Shown here one piece after another: positions 23,542 to 35,506 of a stretch of 64,000 bases of DNA. The notes beneath the pieces were generated by a model. The model did not search any database. It saw only the letters and a list, made by a program, of their open reading frames with translations, and was not told the DNA's origin. The DNA is taken from the NCBI GenBank assembly GCA_013420905.1, contig JAAXNY010000001.1, forward strand, positions 3,782,001 through 3,846,000, given 5' to 3'. A program made the translations under genes and the position numbers. Numbering within the stretch: position 1 is the stretch's first letter; each line of letters begins with the position of its first letter. Origin of the DNA: Collybia mongolica. Lineage: Eukaryota > Basidiomycota > Agaricomycetes > Agaricales > Clitocybaceae.

Positions 23542-26500
23542 ATGTCTGACACCAAGCATGGTTCGGGCTCCATTGAAGTTGACGAGAAGGCGGCGGTCGA
23601 CATTGGTCCGCTTTGACTACCTTAACCTTCTCCGAATAGTTCACTAACCCACCCTTATCATCAGCCCAACTCGAGGCAATTGCCCTACCCGAATTCGATG
23701 ACCCGAACATGGACAAGGAAGCGGCTATCGCAGGGTTATTGGGCATGTCATCATTTTCTTCCCTGGCCTGCATTTATCTGACACCACCATAGAGGACGAT
23801 TCCCCCTACCCCGAAGTCCGCTCGGCTGTTGCAAATACTGACGACCCAGACATCCCTGTATCTACCTTGCGTTCATGGACTCTAGGTATCATGTGGGCAA
23901 TCGTGATTCCCGTAAGATTTCTGTGGGCTCTTGGACATTGATTCTCATGTTGTGCTATGATAAATAGGGCCTCAACCAGTTCTTCTTTTTCCGATACCCA
24001 TCAGTCACCGTCACGGCAGTAAGTAACTCCTCACCCTGTGCAGGTCAACCTATAATCCTAGGCGTGTAGATTGTCGCCCAGCTGCTCGTCTTCCCTATCG
24101 GCAGGGCTTGGGCAAGAGTCGTCCCAAACATCAAGGTCCTCGGGATACCCCTCAACCCTGGCCCATTCAGCATCAAGGAACACGTCAGTCAGGAAAGTTC
24201 ATTTCTAATTCGGCCCATGAAATTAACTAGGGCACCAATAGGTCCTCATCACGATCATGGCTTCAGTCGGCGCATACAGCGCCTATGCGACCGACATTGT
24301 TGCTGTTCAAAGGGTTTATTATAACCAGAATTACAATTTTGGGTGTAGGTAGAAGCTGCTTCGATCAGTATTCTATTGATAGCTTATCCGAATTCATAGA
24401 TCAATGGATGGTGGTAATGTCAACGCAGCTGATCGGGTTCTCAATCGGAGGAATTGCACGCAGATTCCTTGTGCAACCTCCGTCCATGAGTAAGTCCGTT
24501 CGCTGAAGAGTTGGTGCGAGTAGGTTGATATAATATTAATAGTTTGGCCCAACAATCTTGTCACCTGTGCTCTTTTCAATACTCTCCATGCGCAGACATA
24601 CGCTGGTGTCGGTAATCGAGGTGGTCTAAGTCGTGAAAGGTTCTTCTTTTACGCGTTCCTGGGTTCAGCGACCTGGTACCTCTTCCCTGGCTATATCTTC
24701 CAAGCACTTAGTTACTTCTCCTGGGTCTGCTGGATTGCACCAGATAATGTCCCCGTCAACCAAATGTTCGGGTACGTTCACGGATTGGGTATGAGTCTCA
24801 TCACGTTTGATTGGGCACAAGTATGTATACATCCCTCATGCCCTCGATCCCGCTGAATATATTGATTGTCAATCTTAGATCGCATATATCGGCTCCCCTC
24901 TTGCTACTCCATGGTGGGCAGAGGCTAACATCGCCGTTGGCTTCGTCTTCTTTTTCTGTACGCTCCTCAACTTCATTGGGAAAGCTCATAGTCTGACAAC
25001 TTTTTACCTAGGGTTCCTGACCCCAATACTCTATGTATGTTCATTCCGTTTCTATATGGATAATGATATATATACGATCGTGCGCAGTACACGAACGCCT
25101 GGGAGAGTAAATATATGCCGTGGGTTGCTAATAATATCCCTTGTCGCGTATTTTGGCTAAATCTAATCCAGAATCTCATCGCGTGGTTCGTTTGACAACA
25201 CCGGTGGCGCTTATAATGTTTCAAAAATCATTAATGCCGATTCAACCTTCAACGAAGAAGGCTATAAGGCTTACAGCCCACTGTATCTATCGACGACGTT
25301 CGCTATCTCATATGGCCTATCATTTGCCTCGATCGCTGCAACGCTGACGCATGCGTTCCTCTTTTTCCGGAAACAAATATGGACCCAGGCACGACGTGCA
25401 ATGCACGAACAACCAGATATCCATGCTCGACTAATGTCTCATTACCGACAAGTACCAGAATGGTGGTATCTCTGTATCTTCTGTATGTGTTCATGTGTAA
25501 CGTGTTTTGATGGACACTAAACTAACATGTACGCTGTGGAGTGTCCATGTTTGCTTTTGGCGTGATTTCTATTGAGGTCTGGGATACTAAGGTAGGGTTC
25601 GCCGTATTTTTACTGCTCATCGATCTAATTTTTTTTTTCTATAGTTCCCTGTGTGAGTCACGACGGAATCTAATAATTTACGATCTTGACACAAGCACAT
25701 AGGCAATACTTCATCCTCGCCCTGGTTATAGGTAAGTCCCTCCACGCATCACCCTCATCTCACAGCTTACACAATCTCAGCCTTCGTCTACGTTATTCCC
25801 ATCGGAATGATTCAGGCTATCACCAACCAACAAGTTGGGCTTAACGTGATTACCGAGTTAATCATTGGCTATGCCCTTCCTGGCCGTCCAGTGGCAATGA
25901 TGATGTTCAAGACATGGGGTTATATTACCATGGCTCAGGGTATGTCATTTTAATCACTCTCTTCTAATTTGAGTTAACGTCGTCGTGGGCATTAGCACTG
26001 ACCTTCACTTCTGACTTTAAACTCGGTCATTACATGAAGGTTCCTCCAAGGTAGATATATCTTATCCCCCGTGTGGTGGCCAGAGCAAACGACATTATCT
26101 TCAGGGCTATGTTTATCGCTCAAGTCCTCGCAGCCGCTATCGCCGGAACTACGCAACTCGGAGTGCAAGCTTGGATGTTTACCAACATTCCCAATATATG
26201 CGATCCTCACCAGAAGAACGGTTTCATCTGCCCATCGACCGAAGTCTTTGGAACTGCAAGCATCATCTGGGGCGTTATTGGCCCTGCCCGACAATTCTCC
26301 AAGGGCCAAGTATATTACGGTGCGTGCGATATCTTGACTGGTTTACCTTTCAACTAAGCACATGGCGCAGCCCTGACCTTCTTCTTCCTTGTCGGGTTCG
26401 CTTGCCCACTCATTGCTTACCTCATCAGTTTGAAGTACCCTAATAGTTTTATCCGATATGTCAAGTACGTCATAAGTACCCACTTCCTACTGATTTTGAT

Positions 26501-26967
26501 TGTCTTTTTAGCTTCCCTGTAATCTTCTCGGGTACTGGACTTATCCCTCCTGCAAGCGCAGTCAACTATGTTCCATGGGCTATCGTTGGATTTATTTTCC
26601 AATATGTACTCCGTAGGCGTCATTTCGCGTGGTGGACAAAGTACAACTATGTGCTGTCCGCCGCTCTGGACTCAGGGGTTGCTGTCATGGCAATCCTGAT
26701 ATTCTTCATCCTACAATACCCCAAGAATGGGACGATTGGGGCCGATACTATCCAAGTCTGGTGGGGCAATACGTAAGTGTCATCAACTTTCGCAGTGTAT
26801 CAAGACTAATGTCGAACAATGCCAGGGTACCATTCAACACTGCAGACGCTAATGCTACTCCCATGTGGACAGTTCCTAAAGGAGAATTCTTCGGGTAAGG
26901 CATTGCAATTCATGATCTTAGGGCGTTCATGACTGACGGTCATTGTAGTCCGAGGACGTGGGCGTAA
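23542..26967 (+). CDS. OPT family small oligopeptide transporter
   Basis: A proton-coupled oligopeptide transporter of the OPT superfamily, a polytopic plasma-membrane protein. The gene has about 18 introns. Family landmarks in order: [149 protein letters not shown], then the C-terminal [13 protein letters not shown] with EFFGPRTWA and the stop. Hydrophobic helices alternate with these loops. Intron 2 (23743-23792) must start with GC (GCATGT) to keep phase. Intron 8 starts at the second GT of GGGTGTAGG. The frame is otherwise intact. Peptide specificity cannot be read from sequence. Confidence 0.92.
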
Positions 26968-27281
26968 AATTCATCACGCTGACGTTTCCTTGAATGTCCG
27001 TGGAGGGTTTCAGATTCTTGAATGACTGCCAGTGAGCTACAGGGCTTATGTATTCTTAATGGCGTTGGATACAAAGCCCATCTTGTATGATTTATACCAT
27101 GTACTATTGTACGATATACATCGGTTTCTTGAGTATGGCGCGCGGATTTTGAGGGTAAAATACTTCAACACAGTCAATTTACAATGTAAGTTAGAGCAGT
27201 GCTCAGTGCTCACAGTGAGCCACACTGTGATTACCAAACACAGCATCAAATTTCAAATTTCGTTACTACTAGGGACAGTAC
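26968..27281. other. Intergenic region before the transposon block
   Basis: Short AT-rich stretch after the transporter gene. It ends in AGTAC, which is the likely target duplication next to the Copia LTR. Nothing else recognised. Confidence 0.35.
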
Positions 27282-27545
27282 TGTTGTGATCTGATGCGTC
27301 ACCGTGGACATCCTTTGTCCATGGATGTGTCGTCTGGCCCCGCTTCCTTTGTTGCCCCCCCCTTTGTTGCATACCTCTTTGTCTCAATATCCCTTATATA
27401 CCTCACTGCTACCTTACAAACACCCTCAGTCGATTACACATAGACTGAGGGTGAGCCACTTACTTATCTACTCACATACATAACTAACTGTACCCTTATA
27501 GTTACTGTGTTACATTACAGATTCTATCTAGGTTGCGTTTCAACA
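27282..27545 (+). repeat. 5' LTR of the Copia element
   Basis: A 264-bp block starts TGTTGTGATC and ends TTTCAACA, so its ends form the TGTTG/CAACA inverted repeat of an LTR. It contains a TATATA box-like site near 27400 and an 11-bp hairpin (27421-27431 with 27443-27453). The next bases, GGTTATGGGCC, are a plausible primer-binding site. I found no matching 3' LTR in the rearranged half. Confidence 0.65.
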
Positions 27546-27638
27546 GGTTATGGGCCACTGCTGTTCACTCTAATGATGATGCTTGAGACCTGACCTGGAA
27601 ACCCGGGCCGTTTTGAAAATACCATTTCACCACCCCAT

Positions 27639-30180
27639 ATGACCATTATGTCAGATTCGCCTTCCAATATTGTGAAAACCGATGCCACCGCACCAAGTAT
27701 CACATCAATCTCCCTGAAATTTCAATTCCAAGGAATAACGCTTGACAAGCAGGCCGGAAACTACTCAAAATGGGTCCGTGATTCTGGAAACTACATTACA
27801 CTAATAGGTCTCTACAACTACATGTTTGAACCACCCATGCATCCCCCACAGGAAACTGAACCACGTGCCCATAGGAACTGGAAAGAAAATGACCACCTCG
27901 CATGTGCCTTGATTATTGGTGCAATATCAGACACTGAACAGGACCTGCTTGACCAGGGGAAGGTGCCAAAGCCTGTTGGGATAGCCTGTGGGATTGTCAT
28001 GAGAAGGAAGGGCCAGTTAAACAAGTCACTCTACTCCAGACTGCCCTCTCCACCAAATGTTCTTTATCTGAGCCACTTACCACCACTGTCAAGGCAATCT
28101 GCAAAGCCATAGATCGTGCTTTTGCAATTGGGACTATCACCCCCGACCTCCTCAAATGCATTGCAATCCTACATTCTCTTAGTGGTGACAGTTTTACAAC
28201 CACATGCTCCATGATATCTCACAACCTATCCATATCAACTGCTAAAGACCCATACACATTGGTGCAAATACATGCATTCCTTGAGAACAAACAGACACTG
28301 CTTGATGCAAACAAAACCCCCAACCAAACCTCCATTGCTCTTGCTGCCCAAACGATCCCACAGAAACACCAAAATGCGAACCCAAACCCAGTAGTCTGCA
28401 TGAACTGTACTAGTCAGGGTAGATCAGGCCGGGACACACAGTCTTGCCTTGATTTCTTGTTATATCATCTAAGAAGGAAATACTATGCATAGCATGCATG
28501 GTTTGCATATGGTGAGGAACGTAATTTGGGGCAAAATGGTGCATGTCTGCAGGAGGGGGAATGGACAGAAAGACCATAGAGGAATCAAAGGCAGCAAGAC
28601 TCACTGAAAAAGCAAACAGTGGAAAGAACAAAGACAGTCTTGTCAGTGTGAACATCAGAGACAAACAGGGACATGCCATGGTTGCCTATATGGTCCACAA
28701 ACAATTCAAGGCTGATCTCCCAGCCATCAAATTTGCAGGGCTTGCATCAACCCCAGTTCTGTCCCACTCACAGCTTGAGGAAGTTGAATGGGTAGGATTC
28801 ATGGCCTTCAGAGAACTAAAGGCCGGTGTGGATTGGGATGAATTCTTGAGGGAAATAGACAATTCCACCTACACCTCCATCACCCCACTCCAACAGACAG
28901 CACAAACCATCCTTCGCTTGGAGACCAATCCCTTCTATGTAGACACAGGTATGTCAATACATATTTCATATGAATGTGCCGACTTCTACTCATTGCATCC
29001 AATCCCCACTCAATCAATCAAAGGTGTCAGAGGCTTGAGGATTATCACAATAGGCATGGGTGACATTCACCTATGCATAGCACAAGGTGTGCATCTCATC
29101 CTGAAGGATGTGCTCTATGTCCCAAACTCCACTGTCAGGCTCATATCTGTCAGTGCACTAGCAATAACAAACCAACTGGCAGCATATTTTGACAATGAAA
29201 TCATCAAAATCACCAACAAATTGATAGGTGCATTTGTCACTGGTGGCCCCCTCATCCCATCAAAACGTCTTTATGCCCTATCTCTGGAAACCACTCAAGC
29301 CAAATATGCCTTGTCCACTCAACATATCCCCAATATTGAAACCTGGCATTGTCACCTAGGCCATGCCAACTACAAAGCAATCACAGAAATGGCATGAAAT
29401 GGCTTGCAGGTATGCCCCTCTCACCCTTGTCCAAACTGCCCAAATGCAACTCTTGTATTCTTGGGAAACAGACTAAGACATCTGTCCTAAAGAAGCGAGA
29501 GGAGGGGCCAGGGCACAGATCAGAGAGGAGGCTGGGAATTATATGGGTAGATCTCACTGGTCCCCAAGATGTAGGGGCTCGTTTGGGGCATCAATACATA
29601 ATGAATATTGTTGATGATTTCACAAGCATGCCATGGTCTATACCCCTGAAGCTAAAAAGCAATGGCTCCCAGAACTTAAAGCCTGGGAGCTTGCATGAGA
29701 ATCAGAGACAGGCCTCTGCATTGGTATATACCACACTGGACATGACAGGGAGCTTAAGTCTAATGCAATACACACATAGATGGCATCGCATGGCATACAG
29801 CACAAATTTGGTGCACCTCACACCTCAGAACATATAGGGAGAGTGGAATGAATGCATTGCATGCTCATGGGTAAGGCACACTCCATGCACATTGCAAGCA
29901 ACTGCCCCCCAAACATGTGGGCCAAATTCTATCTCACAGCCACTCATCTCCATGCAAAGGCACTCACCTCATCACTGAACAGTAAAACACCATGGGAACT
30001 ATACTATAGGTGCAAACCAGACTACTCATACATGTGTGAGATTGGCTGTTGAGTGTTTGTATTAATACTCAACAAACACAACCCAAAAATATATGAACAC
30101 TCCATTGAATGCATCCTTATTGGTTACAATGCCAAGGCAAAGACATACCAATGTTACAACTAAAAATCTGGCAACATGTA
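27639..30180 (+). mobile_element. Ty1/Copia retrotransposon, 5' half (decayed)
   Basis: The left half carries gag then the start of pol. The gag-like frame begins near 27639 (SISLKFQFQGITLDKQAGNY) and breaks by frameshift near 28020. A degenerate zinc knuckle occurs near 28400. The protease region has NPFYVDTGMS (28925) with LKDVLYVPNSTVRLIS. A GAG-pre-integrase motif TWHCHLGHANYKAI lies near 29345. The integrase core begins WVDLTGP with MNIVDDFTSMPW (29545-29640). Several frameshifts and stops make it non-functional. It ends at CATGTA (30175-30180), where the Tc1 element starts; the protein reads ...KSGNM and continues at 36782 on the other strand. Confidence 0.85.
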
Positions 30181-31788
30181 CAGTGGCTCAAAAAACTGCC
30201 CCAATGTTTGTACATTTTTGAAAGATCAATATGGTATGAAGTGCTGACATAAGCAGGGGACCTGGGGTAATTATGTAAGATACTATGACATCGTGGCTTT
30301 CCAATGGACCCTGGATCATGTGATTTGGATCAATATCCATTAAGCTATAAGCCAAACAAAATGGCTACTCATTGGGGCAGTTTTTTGACCCTTATCTTAT
30401 TTTCCATTATTCTGGCATTTATGATCCAATGCAAGAACATTATGGACTGTGGGAAGAATAAACAATGTCATGTGACTTTATTTGTATCAATTTGACATGT
30501 TGGAATTGGTTCAATCATCTTCTTGACCTCTTACCACCATCATGAAAGCCATTTCTACTGCTCAGCACAATACTGTTGTTTCTCTCCTCAATGAGGGCTA
30601 TTCTCAGCGTCAAATCAAGGAGAAAACTGGTCTAGGGAAGGGTACCATCAGTAGGATCAGCAAAGATGTGGATGGAAACAAAGAAAACAACCTTGGTGGC
30701 CGCCCCTCCAAGCTGTCTGTTCGTGACAAACAGTCAATTATTCGTCAAATCAAGTCAGGGAAGCTTGATAATGCAGTTCAGGCTACCCAATTCATCAATG
30801 GCATCATCCCCAATCCTGTCACACCCCAGACAGTCAGAAATGCACTCAAGGAAAATCAATTTTATGCTGCTACAAAGAGGAAAGCTCCTCTTCTCAAACG
30901 AGCCCATCGCATCCGGCGTCTCCAGTTTGCAAAATATCATGAAAGCTGGACTGTGGAGGACTGGAAAAGGGTTCTATGGACAGATGAGACCAAAATCAAT
31001 AGGATTGGGTCAGATGGAAAGGTTTATGTCTGGAAACAAAGGGGAGAACCACCATCTGATAGAACAACATCACCTACTGTCAAACATGGAGGAGGAGGAA
31101 ACCTCATGGTATGGGGTTGTATGGGGTGGAATGGAGTGGGAAAGCTCATAGAGGTGCAGGGGAACATGGACAAGGTTCAATACTGTGAAATTTTGGAGAG
31201 TGGAGTTCAGGAAAGTTTTGAGAAGTTGGAAATGGTGGATGGCGAGCGCTACTTTCAGCAAGATAACGACCCCAAACACACATCTGGACTGGCCACACAG
31301 TGGTTTGAAGACAACAACATTCAAGTCCTTGGCTGGCCTGCCCAATCCCCTGACATGAATCCAATAGAACACCTTTGGGAACATCTCAAGCGCCGTCTTA
31401 AAGAATATCCGACACCACCCAAAGGAGTACATGAGTTGTGGGATAGATTGGCTGAAGAGTGGGGTGAAATTCCACCAGAGGTATGCCAAAACCTGATAGA
31501 AAGTATGCCCAGGCGGATACAAGCAGTTATAAAGGCAAAAGGTGGTCATACAAAGTATTAGATAGAAAATTAATAGAGGGTCAAAAAACTGCCCCAATGA
31601 GTAATCATTTTGTTTGGCCTATAGCTTAATGGGTTTTGATCCAAATCACATGATCCAGGGTCCATTGGAAAGCCACGATGTCATAGTATCTTACATAATT
31701 ACCCCAGGTCCCCTGCTTATGTCAGCACTTCATACCATATTGATCTTTCAAAAATGTACAAACATTGGGGCAGTTTTTTGAGCCACTG
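30181..31788 (+). mobile_element. Tc1/mariner transposon, copy A (intact)
   Basis: A 1608-bp element flanked by TA (30179-30180 and 31789-31790). Both ends begin CAGTGGCTC. The terminal inverted repeats are about 210 bp and nearly identical. Each contains an 18-bp motif TCAAAAAACTGCCCCAAT twice, once at the outer end and once inverted at the inner end (30188-30205 and 30371-30388; 31581-31598 and 31764-31781). It carries one intact transposase. Copy B at 36783 has the same length and encodes the same protein, so movement was recent. Confidence 0.92.
30542..31561 (+). CDS. Tc1-type DD34E transposase (copy A)
   Basis: A single uninterrupted frame of 339 residues, normal for Tc1 transposases that cut and paste DNA at TA sites. 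The N-terminal helix-turn-helix pair includes GYSQRQIKEKTGLGKGTISR, then a GRPSKLSVRD linker like the GRP hook of this group. The catalytic core has LWTDETKIN (first Asp), FQQDNDPKHTS (second Asp) and SPDMNPIEHLWE (Glu), with 34 residues between the second Asp and the Glu. No intron, unlike the neighbouring host genes. It starts 361 bp inside the element. Confidence 0.93.
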   Translation: MKAISTAQHNTVVSLLNEGYSQRQIKEKTGLGKGTISRISKDVDGNKENNLGGRPSKLSVRDKQSIIRQIKSGKLDNAVQATQFINGIIPNPVTPQTVRNALKENQFYAATKRKAPLLKRAHRIRRLQFAKYHESWTVEDWKRVLWTDETKINRIGSDGKVYVWKQRGEPPSDRTTSPTVKHGGGGNLMVWGCMGWNGVGKLIEVQGNMDKVQYCEILESGVQESFEKLEMVDGERYFQQDNDPKHTSGLATQWFEDNNIQVLGWPAQSPDMNPIEHLWEHLKRRLKEYPTPPKGVHELWDRLAEEWGEIPPEVCQNLIESMPRRIQAVIKAKGGHTKY

Positions 31789-33059
31789 TAAATGAATCTG
31801 TATCTTACCTTTTCACTAAAAAATAATAATATTACTTGAGGTAGAGGGCCATTACTGGCAGATATGAGTCCTTATGTTTTTTTTGACTAACTTTTCTAGA
31901 ACCAGGTTGTTACAATAGAACTAGCTATCCAGAATCTCTTCAACTTTATATTACTTTTTGTTGTTGATAAGTTTGGTTCTGGAACACTTGTCAGGCATTG
32001 TCCTAGAATTAGATTGCAGAGTACAGGGTAGCTTGACAACATGGAAGACCTGATGGATGCACAACATGAAGATATAATATGACCACACATTTGAGCTTGC
32101 CAGTTACTTGTTGCACTTCTGTAAGAGGTCATACAGTAGCTCAAAAAACTGTCCCAATGTTTGGTCATTTTATAATGATTTACTTATAACAGAGTACTGG
32201 GGATTAATATCATTCTGAGAAAAATATATATGATACTACACCATATTAGCTTTGAAATGAGCCCTTACTTTCCTTATTTCCAAGGGGCTCAGGCAGGGAG
32301 CAGTATAAACAGCTATGTGGGGAAGGGATGAGTATAGAGCACTAGAGGCTTGATCACAAGTAGAGAACCCAATCCAAGTCTATTGCAAAGGTGCCCTTCT
32401 ATGGAGAGGAAGGGGCACCTTATATACAGTACATTGTGGCTACATCTCAAATAACAACAGAATCTGATATCAGTAACTCTACTGATGCAACAATCCATCT
32501 GTGATATATCAGTCCAGAGTAGACTACTATTTATCAAGGGGTTAAGGCAATGTATGTCAGGATGATAGATGTAACAGCAAGGCTATGCAAGCTGTGCCAT
32601 AGTGATCTTGATGACTAGATGTGGATGAAAAAGTGATGGCCTTACAACTTCACCCATATCCATTGTGTATGATATCAGCAACTCCAAATGAATTGCCAAT
32701 AGAAGTTGGTGTTTATAGATCCTATTGTGAGATTTAGAATCATGTGACTTCTTGTCTCATATGTTCAATGCCACATCACCAAGCCACCTGTACTAGACTT
32801 AGCTATACTGTTGCTAATACAACTGTTGTGATCATTCTGGTGCTTCATCTGGACACTTCTGGAACTTCTCTCCTCTTGGATCTTTCTCATTCTAACACCT
32901 ATACAAATATACAACAACAAAAAGGTGACCATATACAATATGGGACATGCAAAGGACACTGTTCAGGAATTCCATCGCTCCAGGCCAGGGGCCCCTCAGC
33001 AAATTGGAGCATTATATAATCAGATCATGTGGAAACCACAGTACAACTTAACTGAGCCA
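31789..33059. other. Unassigned part of the inverted segment
   Basis: No gene. A degenerate Tc1-like end, TACAGTAGCTC followed by AAAAAACTGTCCCAATG, starts near 32125 without a clear partner. A minus-strand TATATAAGG-like box near 32415 and flanking sequence may be a piece of another LTR. The 3' LTR expected for the Copia element was not found here. Confidence 0.4.
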
Positions 33060-33942
33060 GACAATGATTGCTTAACCCCTTCACAACCACAACATCATCT
33101 TACACCATGTCTGACCAAACTGCCACTGTACTCATTGTCGTATTTGCTGTTGTTTTTTGGACCCTGTTTCTTGCAGCAGTCTGTATTGAAGTTCAATCTT
33201 GTTTGACTGGATGTGTTCACGCAGGAAGTGGTATTTTATGTCAACATGCTTGACATGGGCATGAAGTAGTGGGCCTTTGGATAGGTTGATAGCAGTGTTA
33301 ATGTCACAGAGAAGTTTTGTCAGTCCTGGTCTGAGGAAATTTGTGGCCCATTAGCAACAATTGTAGCCATATGCATTCCTTTGCTGCTTCAAATGCTGCC
33401 ATATATTCTGCTTCGCATGATGAGGCCACAACAGTTTTCTGTTTGTGTGCTCCACAGGATAATGCACCATGTCCCAGGGTCCAGACATAGCCTCCAATGC
33501 TATGGCGTGTGTCCAAACAATTAGCCCAGTTGGAATCTGTGAACCCCATTAGTTCAATGGGATTTGATCCTCCTAGGTGGAGCTTTAGGTGATGTGTTCC
33601 TTTAAGGTATCATACCAAGCAGATTTGGCATTCCAATGAGAGAATGAGAAGCAGTCAAGGTATTGGGAGAATTGCTGCACCACATATGTGGCACCGGGGT
33701 GGCTGGAAATGGTGAGATATAGTAGGCATCCAATAAGTGATCTGTAGGAAAGTTTTGATAATGTATTTCTTTCTTCCAGGGTTAGGGTTGTTTGGTCAAC
33801 ATGCCTGAGTTTTAGTCTGGGATTGATGGGAATGGTTAATGGTGACACATCAGCTTGTCCAAACTGTTGGATAATTTTATCAATAAGTGCAGTTTGTGAT
33901 AAGGTGACGGTTCTATTCTTGTGGTCCCATTTGACAGAGATC

Positions 33943-35506
33943 CCAACAATAAATTTTTTTTTTTTTTTTTTTTTTTTGGTTCAACATTTTATATACCAAC
34001 TGTACCTAATACATGTGCTGGTCACTACAAGTAGTAATTGGGGGAATGGGGAGGGGGGGCAGAGGACAAAGCACCGTGGAGCTAGGATGCTTGCCCAACC
34101 GAGGTCAAGCTAGCGAATGGAGCCAGAGCTCATTGTACACAGGCCGGAAGGGCCAATCTACGCCAGGGGGTAGGCCCCCCACTGCGGTGCCCCGCAGTGG
34201 GTGGTGGCTTCAAGTCCACCGATTATCCAGGTTCACATGTTCGGGCAGGGAGCACCCTATAGCCGTCTCTTAGAACACTGAGTACCACCCCTAGCCTGTT
34301 TAGGACTAGGGAACATCAAACGCGAATGCACTTTTGTTCTCCAAGAGGAAGTCAACCAGCCACGCATAGCGCAGCTGACGGCCAGGCTTGTTTTCCCGTC
34401 CAAGTCGCGGACAGTCGTATAGGACATGTTGTATGGTTTCCAGGGGAGCACTGCACCTACAGGAGACAGATTCTTCCTTGAAGAATCGCGATCGGAATGC
34501 CCCAATTGGAGCATGTCCAGTGATGCATCGCACCATGCGGGCGGTCAAAGCATGGCTGTGACCAGTCTTGCACATCCACAGCCCATTGTTTACATGGGTT
34601 GGGGTGAGCGGGGTGTCCTTTTTCGCATAGAGCATCAGGCGAAGTTTAGGGCCCCTCTTGCGAGGAGCCCTATCGGTGACTTCGGGAATTTTCACCAGGG
34701 AGTACAACCCCAGCTACTCACTCCTTGGCATGTCACACCCTGTTTGGCCCAAAGGCCTGCCTATTTGGTGTTGCATGTCATCATCAATGGGCCAACTCAG
34801 TATTTTTCAACATATTGCCTCCATCTAGACATCAGTCTTACTCAGCAGTCACCTGCCTTCCAAGTAGGTCAAGTATGGGATTGCACCTGTGACAAGCTTC
34901 GGATTTAACCGGCGGCACTGACACCATGGCTTCAACTTAAGCACCAACCTGGATCTATTATACCCAGGGGCACTGACAGAGGATTTAGATCTCTCGAGCC
35001 CGGGGAGGGGGACTACCCCATCCGGCTACGGCCCATGTGTTGAACATTTCCTGTCCCCTGGCAGATGGTTCAGTGATGCCTTCCGGCCCAGATCCCCAAT
35101 CTGTCCAGAGTCTCTGTCTCGCCATCAGCCAACCGGATGTGCTATGAGCCTTAATTTGGTCTCTCCGGAGTTACTTATGGAGCTAACGCCCCGCTGATGA
35201 CTAAAGTCCTACAAGCGGCCATTGGGGAGGGCTATTACTGGTATTACCATGCTCATAGGAGTCAGGTGTCCTGTCCCCTCTGCACCGGGGTTGGAGTGTT
35301 ATAATCCCCATTCCTGATCTTACCGTCCCCTATCCTTTTGGCCCCAGGGTTGCCACTTAAGGTATCGCCTCAGGGGTGTTGCCACTTGGGGTAGTCCAGT
35401 GACTGTCACATCACCGGTGGCCATAGAGCTCCAGATCAGGCACCAGTATTTCCAGCTTTGAATATCCTTTACCAAGGGATTACCTAATCCACCAACAATA
35501 AATTTT
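33943..35506 (-). mobile_element. 5'-truncated LINE inserted in the Copia pol
   Basis: The 15-bp sequence CCAACAATAAATTTT occurs at 33943-33957 and again at 35492-35506, which is a target-site duplication. A run of 24 T (33954-33977) is the poly(A) tail of a minus-strand retroposon. Removing the insert restores the Copia protein as LPKFIVGISVKWDHK. The inserted piece is about 1.5 kb, so most of the LINE is missing at its 5' end. Confidence 0.88.
34306..34707 (-). CDS. C-terminal fragment of a LINE reverse transcriptase
   Basis: The frame ends at 34306 and encodes the extreme C-terminus of a non-LTR retrotransposon polyprotein. It has the usual TGHAPIGAFRSRFF segment followed by a zinc-knuckle-like CRCSAPLETIQHVLYDCP. 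The catalytic reverse transcriptase domain is absent. About 330 bp of 3' untranslated sequence separates the stop from the poly(A). Confidence 0.75.
   Translation of the reverse strand: MYSLVKIPEVTDRAPRKRGPKLRLMLYAKKDTPLTPTHVNNGLWMCKTGHSHALTARMVRCITGHAPIGAFRSRFFKEESVSCRCSAPLETIQHVLYDCPRLGRENKPGRQLRYAWLVDFLLENKSAFAFDVP

Noticed and set aside
24330..24400. Frameshift in the OPT gene at GGGTGTAGG
   Set aside because: Using the second GT as donor gives [13 protein letters not shown] with correct phase, so no frameshift is needed.
30666..31151. Second protein frame overlapping the Tc1 transposase
   Set aside because: It is an alternative frame of the transposase, present identically in both copies and without motifs.
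32821..32840. 3' LTR of the Copia element at TGTTGTGATCATTC
   Set aside because: Only about 10 bases match the 5' LTR start and the orientation is wrong for the inverted half.
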